From Glandiceps talaboti (Eukaryota > Hemichordata > Enteropneusta > Spengelidae), in NCBI RefSeq assembly GCF_964340395.1, contig NC_135550.1, positions 10,218,408-10,282,407 on the forward strand: DNA of 64,000 bases, written 5' to 3'. Shown here piece by piece: positions 39,963 through 52,917 of this stretch. The notes under the pieces were generated by a model that saw only the letters and a list, made by a program, of their open reading frames with translations, searched no databases and had not been told where the DNA came from. Positions within the stretch are counted from its first letter, which is position 1; the number at the start of each line of letters is the position of its first letter. The position numbers and the translations under genes are program-made.

Positions 39963-40323
39963 TTAAAGTGGCCATATGGATGAGGATTTGGGTATATATT
40001 TTGGATTTTTAATTTATAAAACAATTTTATCATTTCTTCCTACTTGAAAAATCAATGTGAAACAACTTATGCCAAGTCTGTGTTTTCTAACTCAATACAA
40101 TGCAGAAAGCTAAAAAAAATGTGTAGAAAGTTTGTTATTGTATGTACAATAACAACGATTTTACACGTTTATTAATCATTTGCAATATATTGAGTTAATA
40201 CAAACAAGGACTTGGAATATGTTGTTTCGCATTGATTTTTCAAATAGTAAGCAATGATAAAATTATTTTATAAATTAAAAATCCAAAATGAATACCCAAT
40301 CCTCATCCATATGGCCACTTTAA
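39963..40323. mobile_element. TTAA-flanked foldback MITE, copy 2
   Basis: It starts TTAAAGTGGCCATATGGATG and ends CATCCATATGGCCACTTTAA. The inverted arms are about 170 bases with a centre at TATTGTATGTACAATAAC. It is about 361 bases, and both ends coincide with TTAA. Confidence 0.92.
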
Positions 40324-40383
40324 TGAGGGCTCTTTTTTAGTACAGTAGGATTCAAGGTGTTACTTAGTTTAATGTCTCGCAGG

Positions 40384-40506
40384 GCTATCTCTAGACTGTA
40401 AGATACGTCGTGACGTTTCGCCCTCACCAGCCTCCTCTCCTTAGGGGTTGGCCGATGTTTGAGGGCGCACCGTCACGGCGTACCTTACAGACTAGGCTAT
40501 CTCAAG
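40384..40506. repeat. short inverted-repeat element
   Basis: AGACTGTAAGATACGTCGTG on the left matches, inverted, CACGGCGTACCTTACAGACT on the right. Both arms continue to CGCCCTC/GAGGGCG, enclosing a GC-rich loop of about 40 bases. The TTACAGACT-type outer ends are flanked by GCTATCTC-like sequence on both sides. Confidence 0.65.
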
Positions 40507-40976
40507 ATTGAAGTACTCAGGTACTCTGTATTCACCAACATTACTTCTAGTGGTTGGCTTTTAATGCCTTGTCACACTTTAAAATTGACTTTCATTAATA
40601 CAAATCATACAATGCAATAATGATCGTATAAATCACTTTACTTGGCTAAATGCTTCTCCTTACATTGACCAGTATAATGAATATGTGTACGTTGGGTTAA
40701 CACATTGATGTGTTTGTGCATAAATCATACTGAAAAGTCTTAAAATATCCCAAAGTTTCTGCTCAAAATTGTAATGAAAATTCTCAAAATCACAAAATTG
40801 TACTGAAAAATCTCAAAATATTACTATCAATTCACTGTGTGCACTATAAATTACTCATATGTGGTATTACACATTACCAGTAAGTACTATCCCGACATCC
40901 CCCCAAATATTTTCTATGTACTGTAAATATAAGATTGATTTTTGACTACTGATTATTCCATACTCATTTGTGTGCC

Positions 40977-41228
40977 AATAGGGAACTTGCAATCCAGACT
41001 GAGCATGCTCAGATGCAAAGGATTATGGGATTATCTGTGGTTATCGTAATACCTAATCAGGAGCTACTGATAAAATAAACCTCCCACAATGGTCAGGGCA
41101 ACTATGAATTGATCATTTGTGGTTAAAAACAATGTAACATTATTGTTTACAATACTATTTTATTAGTATTTATCATCACATTTCCCATGATGCAACATTC
41201 AACATGGCAGGTTTGCAAGTTCCCTATT
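40977..41228. mobile_element. MITE with AATAGGGAACTTGCAA ends
   Basis: AATAGGGAACTTGCAA at 40977 returns inverted as TTGCAAGTTCCCTATT ending at 41228. The 16-base terminal inverted repeat matches perfectly and the total length is 252 bases. The inside has GAGCATGCTC and TGGGATTATC but no coding frame. Confidence 0.85.
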
Positions 41229-41229
41229 A

Positions 41230-43350
41230 ACGTCTGCTTAATATTTGTTATTTTCATGTGTAATTTAGTGAAACACAAAGAAATACATTGTGTAGTAGTG
41301 TACTGAATACACACATATACACTGGTATTTACGTTTTACTTTTGTGTATCTGGAGAGGTACGATGTTATGAGTGAATTTATATAATTGAATGTATTTTAG
41401 ATTTTGAAAGTGGACTTTATATAATTACCGATTCAGAATTGATACATGAAGGCCTCAATGGAAAGAAGCCGACCCTTCAACACTTACTATAAATTTGCAC
41501 TGTTTGAACCACTTATTGAGTTTTTACCCTGAATAAAGATATTTTATAATAATAAAAAAAATATATTGCGGCAACAGATTAGTCGTTTGAAACTTACACC
41601 AGCATCACAGAGAAAAAAGAATGTATGTGGTTATGGAGTGATTTAAACTATATGGTACATGTACAATGAGATGATAAATAATACAAACTTACCACTGTCT
41701 TGATTAAGTAGTGCTCCTGTATCACCATGGTATTTACTAGCTTCTCATAGATCAGCTGTATATGGTAAGACATTTATGTATTAATCGATAACACATTACA
41801 AGTACTCAGGCAAATACTATAATTTCAGCACTATCTGTCAATGTCATCAAAAACCCTTCAAATATCCATCTTTTACCTCACTGTGTACTGATAAATCAGA
41901 CACTACAAGTGTAGGGTCTATGGATAAATCAACAGTGCAAAATCCTGAAGTACATAGACAGAAATTGTGATTTTAATTATCTCCACAAAATACTATATTT
42001 TGTTGACATCTGTGTCTGCTATTACTACATTGTACTGAAAGGTGTGCAGGATGAGAACTAAAGCTCTTAAAATATATGTATTCTAAAATTATAATGTACA
42101 GGCAAAATTTTCTAAACTTTTGTACAAAATGGCACATAACAGATAAATTATAGTTATTTTATTAAATACGGGTAATTCAATAAGCAATTCTATTGAGTAA
42201 ACATCAGTGTGTCAAATATTTCAACTGTTCTGTATTCTTGAGATATATTATGCAAAAATACAACTATGTTACATGTTCGTACTACATAATCAAGTATAAC
42301 AACAAACGCATCTACCAACATTTTTTTTTTTTTTTTTTTTTTGGGGGGGGGGGGTACTTTTTTCCCTTTCTGCTGAGATCACATGAATTTCTTTGATATT
42401 TACTCTGAATTATCTTCTTAATTATTAAACTACCAGAGGACATTTCAAGTATAATGATATATATCAAATATGGATTACATCATTTCCTGGACATAACTGT
42501 TACCACATGGATTTTGTAAACCAATATCAGACTGCTTTAGTTTACTTAGTGTTTAGTCATCAAGGATGAGCTCATAGAACAACATGTAATCAAACAGAAA
42601 AGAAGTTTGTAGGAAGTTAGTCTGGATGTCAACTGTGGTGGTACTAACCACAACTGTGACTTATAACCACAGTGAGTGAGTTAATGTGAGTCGACTTTTA
42701 ATGGTAACGATACTGTATAGGAACTAGACTAGCAGAAAATCGTCATTATCACCTTTTTTGGTGAAATGTGTCTGATACCCAACAATATGTATGCAATCTT
42801 GCTCATTCTGTAGACGCCACTTAACTGTTAGACCATCAGGCAATTGTCTTATTAACTTTGACAGTGGTTACAAGTCGAATACCTGAGGGCTTGCCCATAG
42901 GGACTGTGAACAGATGTACTGTCATCCTTTGCCCTTTTGTTTGATAATTACCTTCAAAGTGCAGATCTGAGGTCTTACTATAAGACTTAATAGATACATG
43001 TACTCAAGAAGAACTGAGACTTTCTGAATCACTTTCACACAATATATACTTTAATAACATTTCATCATCACTTTATATTAAGAGTTATCGCCACAGCTCA
43101 GACAGCTAGTTGTAATTGCATTTGTAGAACAGATTACTTTTAAGCCTCTAGATAAGTACCCTGAACTATTCCTACAAGCTGTTTGCTGCCATGCTTTATA
43201 ACCGTCAATTTGGCGAAAGAGAGTGAGTAGAAGCAGTATCACTTCATTCTGTCATTTACAAATGTATCCAATTATACGACATGCCGTTGAGCATAACTTG
43301 TACGTCATTTTGTGTTTAAAATATTACTATCATGTATGTACACTAAAACT
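41230..43350. other. AT-rich intergenic stretch
   Basis: A poly-T/poly-G run lies at 42321-42353. A copy of a short dispersed motif (TACTGTATAGGAACTAGACT) lies at about 42709-42728. No gene is supported. Confidence 0.5.
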
Positions 43351-43359
43351 GTGGACCCA

Positions 43360-43588
43360 ACCTGATTAAAATCTGACGTAAGAATACAGCTGGATTCTGT
43401 TATTTGTCTCTATTTTTTTGTATATAGCTGTTTATTTTCAATTTGGTTGTTCTGGAAGTATAAGCACCGCTTCCAGGTTCCTATACTCCAGGTTCCTATA
43501 CTCTCGGAACAACAAAAGTGAAAACAAATGACAACATATGAAGGAAACAGAGATTTGTAAAAGTACATCAGATTTTAATCATATTGAT
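43360..43588. mobile_element. diverged relative of the 36.4-kb palindromic MITE
   Basis: The left end CCTGATTAAAATCTGACGTA and the right end TACATCAGATTTTAATCATA match the termini of the element at 36389. The arms pair imperfectly (GGTTGTTCTGGAAGTATA against TATACTCTCGGAACAAC). No target duplication is obvious. Confidence 0.7.
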
Positions 43589-43589
43589 A

Positions 43590-46500
43590 TTGACCAGGTA
43601 TATGGATATATATTTTTTTCTTAGAGTCTGTGTTTTGCAGTACAACCCTTCAGTAATAGAACCTGTTTTCCTACAAAATCATACACATTATTTCATAATG
43701 TCTATTTTCTCAAATTAAAGACACTACACAAAATCTCATTGCAGGTATTGAAACATATACAGAAATAAGTCACATCCTTATTATGGTCAACTAGATATTG
43801 CAGCTCAAGTCAACCTAAATAAATAATTTCTGCAATTCAATTAAATAAACAATTTTAGTAATATCCATTCCCTCACATCACCACTACAAAAGCAAGTTCT
43901 ATTTGTTTCTATGAAAACAAGTTTGGAAAATGTATAAAAACAATATACATTACCCTAGAAAAAAACAATTATTGATTTTTATGGACACGTTCTAAAACAA
44001 AACAACAATCAGGAGTGTTATAAAGATAAAAAAATTATCAACAGCTGAATAGATATTTCAATGACGACGTAATTAGATAAAGTGAATTAATAAATGAACT
44101 ATAGTTAAGTAACGTTATTAATCAATCCAGCCCTATACAAAGCCATTACATGTTTTCATTAATCAGGCCACTATAGTTAATTCTATTTTGCATAAATATC
44201 AGTTAATAGGGATTAGTACTGTACATCAATGAGAACATATTTTAATACATGAATACATGTTTGTGTATTCACTTTTTTTGCATAACGGTGTCATAATTAC
44301 ACTTTTTTTCATATGTTAGCATAATTAAGTTAACAATCACTATAATTGCAGCTTACCAGTTTGATATTTGAATAATCAGACTTTATTTTATCATATCTCT
44401 ATTAGAAATTTGATATACATCATCATTTTTGACTACTAAAACGTCCATGGAATCACTGTTTGGCTTCCTGTTTATCATTAAGGATGTTTTCCTGACTGCA
44501 CCTAGTATATTTACATCCCACTCCCATATTTACTTATAGTTATACAAGGATTACACCTTTATCCATTGGGAACATGAAAGCAAATTGCCGTACATGCATT
44601 CATCACTTAGCTAGTGGAGATCTGGAGACCCACTCTGTATGGCAGTCATGAATAGATTACTTAAAGGTGACATTCTTGTACAGAACTGTAATAAATTCTG
44701 ATTTGCATTCCCTTTTACAATTTCAATTACTGGAAGTTTCTAGTGGCTATCATGTAAAGTAAAGTAGCAGGTGGGCAATTCTCACTGCAGGTACTTATGG
44801 CACAGAGTTAGAGATGTATTTTAATCTGTATATGGTTTGATTTGTACCACACACACACACTGACAGCACGTTTTAAATGTAAATATGTCTTGTTGTGATT
44901 TATCAATTTGTCAGGGAGACAACTTTATGAAGGTCACATCACTCCCTGGCTGCACTCATGAATGGGTACATTAATGTGGTGATGTGAACTTGAAGTAAAA
45001 ATGCCCTTTACACAACAAACATTGCTATATATTGCACACATGCACATGTAGTATGTATTACACCATCAACAATATACTGTACATCATAACAAATTCAGGA
45101 CTAATTTCAGCTCCAAGTTTTAAATTCTGGTTAAAAGTGTACTCTATATTAACTTACCAACAGAATGGCATGTCCATGACTATAGCAAAAGTTCATAGTT
45201 TGTGTGGTCTTTATAGTTCCATGACCTCACCTACATATATATTACAAGCTGTAAAACTAACGAGCTGTGTATGACTTCTAAAGCAGACAGACCTTTCACT
45301 TATTTTCTTTTCACTGTTGTCAAAACCACACACTGTTATACAATCCCGTACATACCTGTCAATGTGCTATTCTTCGTTGGCAGTTAAGTCTTGAAAGTTA
45401 ACAGTGACATTCACACATACAACAGCTTCATGTCTGACTGCTTTCCTCAAAATATGGGGAGTGCGTCTCTTTCACTGTCTCATAGTTTCAGTTAGTGCAA
45501 ATAAAGGTTAACCCCACCTATAATAAACATAGTATTATGTAATATCCCAGCAAACATAACTGAGGTGGGAACACCCATCATTGTATGGCTGAGTGTGGAC
45601 TCTGTGTGTCAAGACAGGGTTGACCTAGTGCTATTGTTATGCAAATGTTCAATGCAAGTGAGTGGGTGTGTCAGTTGCCATGCCTACAACATTTAAATTC
45701 AGCATGAAACTGGCAGCAGCAAAAAACTATATCGGTTAGAGATAACTTTACACCTACCATAATCATAATGTCACCAAAATACCATATTAGTATGAAAAGG
45801 TTAAACACACCAGTGAGTATTCCTGCATCTTTTCTATAAATAATTATCTATTTATTTATTTAACTTTGACATTAGTCAGGCAGTCCATACAGGTGACAAA
45901 TATCAATAAACGTGGACCCCCAAAACAAATATAGATAGAAATACAACCTGGCGAAAACTAGTTACAATATAAAATCAATGAGAACAAATTAAAGACACCT
46001 ACAATTACATTAAAACGACACTTTGTACAATGACTGGCACTAAATTAGAAGGCATTCACTTATTCATTCTGCTGAGTATTTTCCTTATGCCCTGTTTTGA
46101 TGGATAACAAAAATATAACATAAAATGTCAAACATGATGAATTTAGCACATTTCAGTGTAGTCTAGTTCCTATACAGTATCATTATGATTTATACCTTAT
46201 AAAGTAGTGCATGAAATTATAAGTATAAGCAATTAAAAATAATGAAATGTAATCATTTATTTTATTATCAAATGTAACATTATAAAAATGTTGTTGAGAA
46301 ATGGTCATTCATAAATGTCAAATAAAGAGTTGGTTTCCTTCCTTTCAATTTAATCACCATGGTGATAATGAGTCCATACAGAGAGTTGATTGACCATGTA
46401 CAGTACAGCTGTATATTGACACCCACTATACAATGACACTATACAAACATGCATTCTCACACAAACCAGAGTTATTATTTCCAACACCACATTTCGAAAT

Positions 46501-46700
46501 AAAGGCTCGTAAAGAATGTTGCTGTAAAACAGGCCATGGTTTGCGATGATGACAAACATGTTATTGTACAGAGAAACAGGAGTGAATGCCCTATAGTGAC
46601 AAGAACAAAGATATAAAGGGTGGGGGGGGGGGGGTGTGGATGGGGATTTATTAATTTTTTTGGACTGAGCTTGTAGTATAAATGTATCAATAAAGTCACA
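43590..46700. other. AT-rich intergenic stretch
   Basis: No coding exon is supported. A minus-strand donor-like site (TTGACAG then GTATGTACG near 45355) next to a GC-moderate block (45360-45500) could be a distant non-coding first exon of K2P unit 2. A copy of the short dispersed motif AGTCTAGTTCCTATACAGTA lies at 46161. Confidence 0.4.
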
Positions 46701-46705
46701 AGCTG

Positions 46706-46972
46706 AAGAGTCTGAATCTGATTAAAATCTCATGTTGTGAAAATGGCTGTATTACTTTATTTACCTTTATTTCCATCACTTTATAGTCTCGTTTATTTTC
46801 AATTTTGTTCTTCAAGGGTGATTGCTGCCTTTGTCAGAAGGCAGAAAACGAGCAGGCGGCAATCACTCCCGGAACAACAAAATGAAAACAAACAGCAATG
46901 CACAATGGAAATAGAGGTAAATAAGGAAATTGAGCTGTATTCACCACATCAGATTTTAAAGATTGAGACTCT
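46706..46972. mobile_element. second diverged relative of the 36.4-kb palindromic MITE
   Basis: The left end CTGAATCTGATTAAAATCTC and the right end CACATCAGATTTTAAAGATT carry the same terminal motif. The arms pair through TATTTACCTTTATTTCCAT against ATGGAAATAGAGGTAAATA, and TTTTGTTC against GAACAACAAAA, with a GC-rich loop region (GCCTTTGTCAGAAGGC). The outer AGAGTC/GACTCT extends the inverted ends. Confidence 0.75.
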
Positions 46973-48048
46973 ATATATATCTACATAAATACTGCAAATC
47001 TTGCATTTTTCACTGATAGTTATATTGTATCTAAACCCTTTTTCTTAATCAAGTAATGCAAATTTGCATACTCATTTGCATACAGGTATATGCAAAAATG
47101 TTCTGGTCTTGCACTGCAGTATGTATGCACACCAATGCAGGTAGTTCCCTAGCTAGGTCCCTATTTACCAAACGTGTTAATCTTTGGTATGCATTAAATT
47201 TTATACTATTTAATAGTTATAAAATTCTTACAGATATGTATCTATTAATTCTCACAAACTCTAAGATTCATTGCATTCAGGAGCTTTGCCATATCACACA
47301 CTTCAATTTGATGTCTTACAACTGATACTGTATTCTATTTCCATGGCAACTCTCTTGAATTATGCAACCCCTCCCCTCTAAATAAATGAAATTTAACACT
47401 ATCAACAGCAAAGCACCTGAGATCTAGTGTTTGTTTAGTTTTTATTTCAGTGTTGTATCTTATTCTTGACGACTGTAAATTGCAAAAACAGCATAGACAA
47501 TAAAATAGTTTTAATAGACTTTTCCACAGGGATCATAATATTTGTACTAATATGTAGACAGTGACAATAAAGAAATTGAAAATTTGTGTTCACTGCAAAC
47601 TAATCAACTCAACTCTGAATTCAATCTCCCTTCATAAATATTTACTCTCTTCTCAGCAGTTTAAAGTAAATTTGACTTGACTCTTCAAATATGGCATGCT
47701 GAAGAGAGACACTATAATTTTTCCAAGCTTATTATGTTACTTTAATACTAATAATATGGAAACCCCCCCCCCCCCCTTTGTACTGTCTATTTTGACCAAA
47801 CGCCCATGATGATGAATCAATCCCAGGTTCTTCCATATTTTTTTCATTTTTCAGTGTACCCATAATAATTACATAGGATTATTACTAAATTCTTCATCGA
47901 CATTTTCTGTAACTTGCCAGACAAGTGTATTTGACACCTAAAATCCTAATTCGAACCGTGCTTTATTTGAACTTCTTAGCTCCATCCATTTTGCCCAACA
48001 TGTAAATGAGCTCATCCATGGTAAAGGCAACAACAAAAACAAGAACAA

Positions 48049-48133
48049 CAACAACAATGGCAACAACAACAACAACAACAATGACGACGACGACGACAAC
48101 GACGACGACGATGACGACGACGACGACGACGAC

Positions 48134-48171
<38 letters not shown>

Positions 48172-48186
48172 CAGCGACGACGACAG
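48049..48186. repeat. (CAA)n/(CGA)n trinucleotide repeat
   Basis: A CAA tract merges into ACG/GAC repeats for about 130 bases. All six frames are open, so the long homopolymeric reading frames here are artefacts. Confidence 0.95.
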
Positions 48187-48845
48187 CGTCTTCATTTTGT
48201 GCCATGCATCATCAAACTGTTCTTCATAATGGGGTGGGATGCAGCAAGATTTGAAGGATGGTGTTAATTTGTAATGTTCTCATTAAAAAATGGCAAAGTA
48301 CTAGTATATACTTTACAATTGCTTGGCAAAAGAAACTATAGAAAAATAATAAGTACATTACATGTATCACAATACATTTGTACTTAATGGCATGCGCCTC
48401 TTTATAGCAGAGATGTCAATGTTAATGGGGGGGGGGGGTTCTTGTAAATAATAACGGTGTCAGAGGGTATAACACAACTCAATAAAAACTCCTATGTACA
48501 GAAGTTGACCTAGACTTTTAAAATTTCAAGACAAGAGTTTTCTACACACATGAATGATGAGTTATAAACATTGGGAGAATTGTAAACAATTGTCCACAAG
48601 TTTGACAGCAAGTTTACTGAAAGTTATGTTGTTGTGTGACTATGTACTCTGCATTTCGAATATAATTTTTAATTCCGTTTTACAAATGAAATTTGCATAC
48701 AAATTACAATGTCATAACAGTACTAGTATTTATGACAATTACTATGGATGATGTTTACGCTATTAAAGTTGACAAAAAATCTTACGAAGAACACTGAACA
48801 GTGAGCGAAACACATTCATATAAACATTATCTACGTGTTTTGGAC

Positions 48846-48983
48846 GCACAGTCGCTTGTAAACTGTTATTCCTTTCCTAAATGGTTTTATTATGGGAGTA
48901 TGATGGTCCTAATACAGAACAATAACGTTATTATAGGGATTGGCGATATTCTTATAAAATCGGCAGCGATGTCATACCCCTAC
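48846..48983. repeat. dispersed repeat, second copy
   Basis: About 138 bases nearly identical to 30371-30520 (GCACAGTCGCTTGTAAACTG at the start, CGGCAGCGATGTCATACCCC near the end), running directly into the CATA microsatellite. Confidence 0.9.
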
Positions 48984-49063
48984 ATACATACATACATACA
49001 TACATACATACATACATACATACATACATACATACATACATACATACATACATACATACATAC
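48981..49063. repeat. (CATA)n microsatellite, left block
   Basis: About 20 CATA units, ending exactly where the foldback element at 49064 begins. Confidence 0.97.
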
Positions 49064-49383
49064 CACAGGCATTTGTTTCTCGAGTTATGGCTCAGAATAT
49101 TTCTATCAGAATACAATAAAATGACGATAATATCGTTAATATTGACTTATTAAACCAACACTATATGAAAGGGATAAAATTACACTTGTTTCTGTGATCG
49201 CGCAGTTTCACTAAATGCGAAGGAAGACACATTTAGTGAAACTGCGCGATCACAGAAACATGTCTAATTTTACCCCTTTCATATAGTGTTGGTTTAATAC
49301 GTCAATATTAACGATATTATCGTCATTTTATTGTATTCTGATAGAAATATTCTGAGCCATAACTCGGGAAACAAATGCCTGTG
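49064..49383. mobile_element. 320-bp foldback element inserted in a CATA microsatellite
   Basis: Arms 49064-49217 and 49230-49383 (154 bases each) start CACAGGCATTTGTTTCTCGA and end AACAAATGCCTGTG. They pair almost perfectly, with only a handful of mismatches, around a 12-base loop. CATA repeats in the same orientation continue on both sides, so the element landed in a pre-existing tract. The exact target duplication cannot be read because of the repeat. No coding capacity. Confidence 0.95.
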
Positions 49384-49436
49384 ATACATACATACATACA
49401 TACATACATACATACATACATACATACATACATACA

Positions 49437-49468
<32 letters not shown>

Positions 49469-49483
49469 CATACATACATACAA
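49384..49483. repeat. (CATA)n microsatellite, right block
   Basis: About 24 CATA units, in the same orientation as the left block at 48981-49063. Confidence 0.97.
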
Positions 49484-49489
49484 CAGGGC

Positions 49490-50870
49490 CGGATTATACC
49501 CCAAATCTATACGACAAGCATAAAATCTAGGCTAGGGTAGAGAGTTAACTGAACTCTTTTCAATAGTACACCATCGTATCTATTTGACACATACCTATTA
49601 CAAGCACTGGTCATGGATATTGTCAACTACGATCTGCTCAACTTACTTAGTACATGAATCATGAGCCAATCAACTCTGCAGCCTGTCCAACTTCGAATTC
49701 TTTTGATATGCTGACTGACATTTCGTTTGAATTTCATCATTTGCAGTACTACATCCTTGCAGTCAGAGTTATTACCACGTCATAAACTGCACAGGATAAT
49801 GGAGACTGCGATGAACATGTTTGACGTGATGGGTTGATGTAAAGATCGAGAATCGTTTTTATAGTCACTCTACCTAAAACTTTTTTAAAGCATATTTTGA
49901 AAGTGGAATAACCCACTAACAGTAGAGGGCGCCCTGTTTATTCTACAGAAACATGAGAAAAACGTCGACTTGACTGCAAGTCGAGCGAAACTCAAAAGCA
50001 ACGTCGTATGTGAAGGCCGGGATTTCCGACGACGAGTTCAAACTGACTCTAGGACGATGTAAGTTGCCAAGTACCCTAGCATCCCAATAGAACAATAAAT
50101 CTGTCACGAGGATTATATAGATTCACAGAGTGAGAAAGCATATGTATGCTTCAAATTGCTTGGAAGGTTTGTATAAACAGTTTGAAAAACAGTGCATCGC
50201 ATATCGCACCAGTGTTCAAATTATTTTATTTCAATTTTGTTGTGTTGTCCGCAAGTTACAATATTAAACATATATCAACAGTATCTGGCATCTCATACAT
50301 ACTGACAGTAATGTTTCTCAGCTTATTCACGATAATGACATAATATATACAGTTAGTATTACTGCAAAAACAACCACAAACATATCAACAATGACAAAAA
50401 TAACTGGCATGTACGATCACGATAGAGTAATTAATATCTGGTTACTCAGCGTAATCACTCTACATGAAACGATTCTCGTTAGAATCACCCACATTCAAGG
50501 GGTATCTCCTCAACAGTGATATCATCATAACAAAACATCGTAATTATTGTTGAAACATTCTTGATATCGATATCTGTTGTTCATGTTTGTCAGTGTTTAC
50601 ATGTTTTGTTGTTGTTTGTTTGTTTGTTTGTTTGTTTTGTTTTGTCTTTCATAAACATAACCAAGATCTGATAATGATATGTTCTGATATTGTGATACAG
50701 CAACGGTGGCAGTGGTGGGATATTGTGGCAGTGGTGGGATGTCAAGCAAAATCACCAAATAATGCAAAGTTAAATACAATACATCAAAATAACATGTGAC
50801 ATTATCTTCTAAATTCCAATTCTTGAAGCCTGTACTTCATGGTGGTACTCCATTTACCTATGAGGCCTAA
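49490..50870. other. intergenic stretch with one GC-richer block
   Basis: A CpG-containing block at 49930-50075 ends in a donor-like GACGAT/GTAAGT on the plus strand and could be a promoter or non-coding first exon. Nothing downstream supports a plus-strand gene. A short (GTTT)n tract lies at about 50612-50645. Confidence 0.4.
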
Positions 50871-50871
50871 T

Positions 50872-51150
50872 AAAAAAAATTGTGTGGTTCCGATTACACT
50901 CAATTTTAGAATAGTTTTCCATATGGTTTTCTGTGTTATTGGTTTCCTCCCATTAAATGTAATCATTACAGATTTGAAAAACAGTTTTATTTTGTCTTAT
51001 TAAGATGATGTCACTCAGTTTCGGCATCCACTATTTCTTGCAAGGTTTCACAAGTTTTGCAATTTTATTCGAATACGTTAAAAAAAAATTGTAGGGTCGG
51101 CAGTGAAAAAACTAGGTGGAGTTGGGTAACCGGAAACAAACAATTTTTTT
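50872..51150. mobile_element. MITE, relative of the 26.76-kb element
   Basis: The left end AAAAATTGTGTGGTTCCGAT and the right end TAACCGGAAACAAACAATTT are inverted matches, and the AGGGTCGGCAG block sits inside the right end, as in the copy at 26764-27073. Confidence 0.6.
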
Positions 51151-51839
51151 CTTTACGCCTGAGAGATAACAAAATACCACAAGTGCGTGCCATAAACAGG
51201 CTACTAAAATATATGACCCTCTTGTAAAAGAACCTATTTGTGAAATATGACCCCCCCCCCCCCCCATTCCACTGATTGGTCCTCACCCCCTTCAAATACT
51301 GGGGCTCCCTTACCATACACAAATAAAATCCCTGAATTAATAAGTCTTAGCTACTCATACTAGTTTTCACATACATAAGTGATATCAGTGAGTAGACTTC
51401 TTTGCTATACATTCAGTTTATAAAGGATACATTAATATTTTTTTTTAAACATTATACACAGAAAATGTAAAAACAAAGATTACCCTAATATCAATGTCTT
51501 CTACCCTATGAGTAAGATGATTCAAAGTACACTTCAAGCTGGTCTCAATAAATTCAGACACCTAAATATTAAAGATTGCTGTCATAGAAAAAAAATGTTA
51601 AAATATATATTTAGCTGAAGGTATACAAGTTGTAAATGATGATTGAGAAAGCCTTTAAAATTTATTGTCAATAGTGATCTTATAAAAGATAATAATTGCC
51701 TCATTTACTAATTGACTAATTTATTTTTAGAATTATACAGGTGTGGCACACAGTTACAGTGTGCCAATCCGATCTTTTGATAATATAGTAAAAATATAAT
51801 GTGTATAAGTTATATTATGGTATATCTCTGCTACATAGC

Positions 51840-52110
51840 CTCCCAGGAAAAGCCGAAATGAATCATCTACCAAAGTGGATCTCACTGTGTGAGAAGAGCC
51901 TTTGGCTCAACAGTCGATCGAGTTTAAATGAAAGTCTAATTATAATAATCGTGATTGGATTGTGACAGTGCTTGCAAAGTGTTGATTAAATTGTTATCTT
52001 TCATTATCATTTGTGAGACAAGACAGTGGAAAGTCCTTTCAGCACTATACGTCATCGTTCTGAGCATTTTTCTGTTTGAATTGCCCTGGTGTTGTCTTTG
52101 GTCCAGTAAA
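51840..52110. promoter_or_regulatory. candidate non-coding regulatory block
   Basis: A stretch of mixed composition without reading frames carries several TF-like words (TTTAAATGAAAG, CTAATTATAATAATCG, GTTGATTAAATTG, TTATCTTTCATTATCATTTG). It is placed between K2P units 3 and 2. This is suggestive only. Confidence 0.2.
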
Positions 52111-52555
52111 AGTGTGCATTAACTTTTACTCATTTCTGAGATTCTAAGATTACTGTGTGGTTTCATCCACAATGTGGGCATCTGACATGGGGGTGTCTAT
52201 TATAATTAATGTGTACTGTTTTTCTGCGTGCCTATGTTGTCCTAACCTACCTGTAATCTTGAAGGACTAAACACCACCACACATTTTCAGCTATCCTAAC
52301 ATCCCCAAGACTACTGAGGGTCTTTTGATACAGTAGTATTTCCCTAGCATTTCTACACAGAACCTGATTGGTTGAATATATAATTATACATATTTAAATT
52401 GCTATCAGGTCACATGATGAATCCCTAATTAGGTGTCACCATGAGACATTTTATGGGCATTCAACACTTTCTTTTATATTCTAATTTATGTTAATGTTTT
52501 TGCATGTTATTTGTGGCTGGGCCTGACTTACATACTACTAAAGACTCTGTGGGCT

Positions 52556-52917
52556 TTAAAGTGGCCATATGGATGAGGATTTGGTATTTATCTTGGATTT
52601 TTAATTTATAAAATAATTTTGCCATGGCCTCCTACTTGAAAAATCAATGTGAAACATTTACATGTAATATATGCCAAATCCTTCTTTGTTCAATAAATTG
52701 CAAAAGATTAATAAATGTCTAAATCATTGTTATTGTATGGACAATATAACAAACTTTTTACAAATTTTTAAGCTTTTTGCAATGCATTGAGTTACAAACA
52801 CAGATTTTTTCAGAGTTATTTCACATCGATTTTTCAGGTAGGACGCCATGGTAAAATTGTTTTATAAATTACAAATCCAAAATAAATACCCAGTCCTCAT
52901 CCATATGGCCACTTTAA
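52556..52917. mobile_element. TTAA-flanked foldback MITE, copy 3
   Basis: It starts TTAAAGTGGCCATATGGATG and ends CATCCATATGGCCACTTTAA, with inverted arms and a TATTGTATGGACAATATA centre. It is about 362 bases and lies about 250 bases past the stop of K2P unit 3. Confidence 0.92.

Noticed and set aside
41640-41700. Donor at 41693 as the end of the missing K2P unit 1 first exon
   Set aside because: The sequence before the donor does not encode TTIG or any pore-1 motif; at best it is a non-coding exon.
47938-48254. Poly-Ser, poly-Val and poly-Thr frames
   Set aside because: Artefacts of the CAA/CGA trinucleotide repeat.
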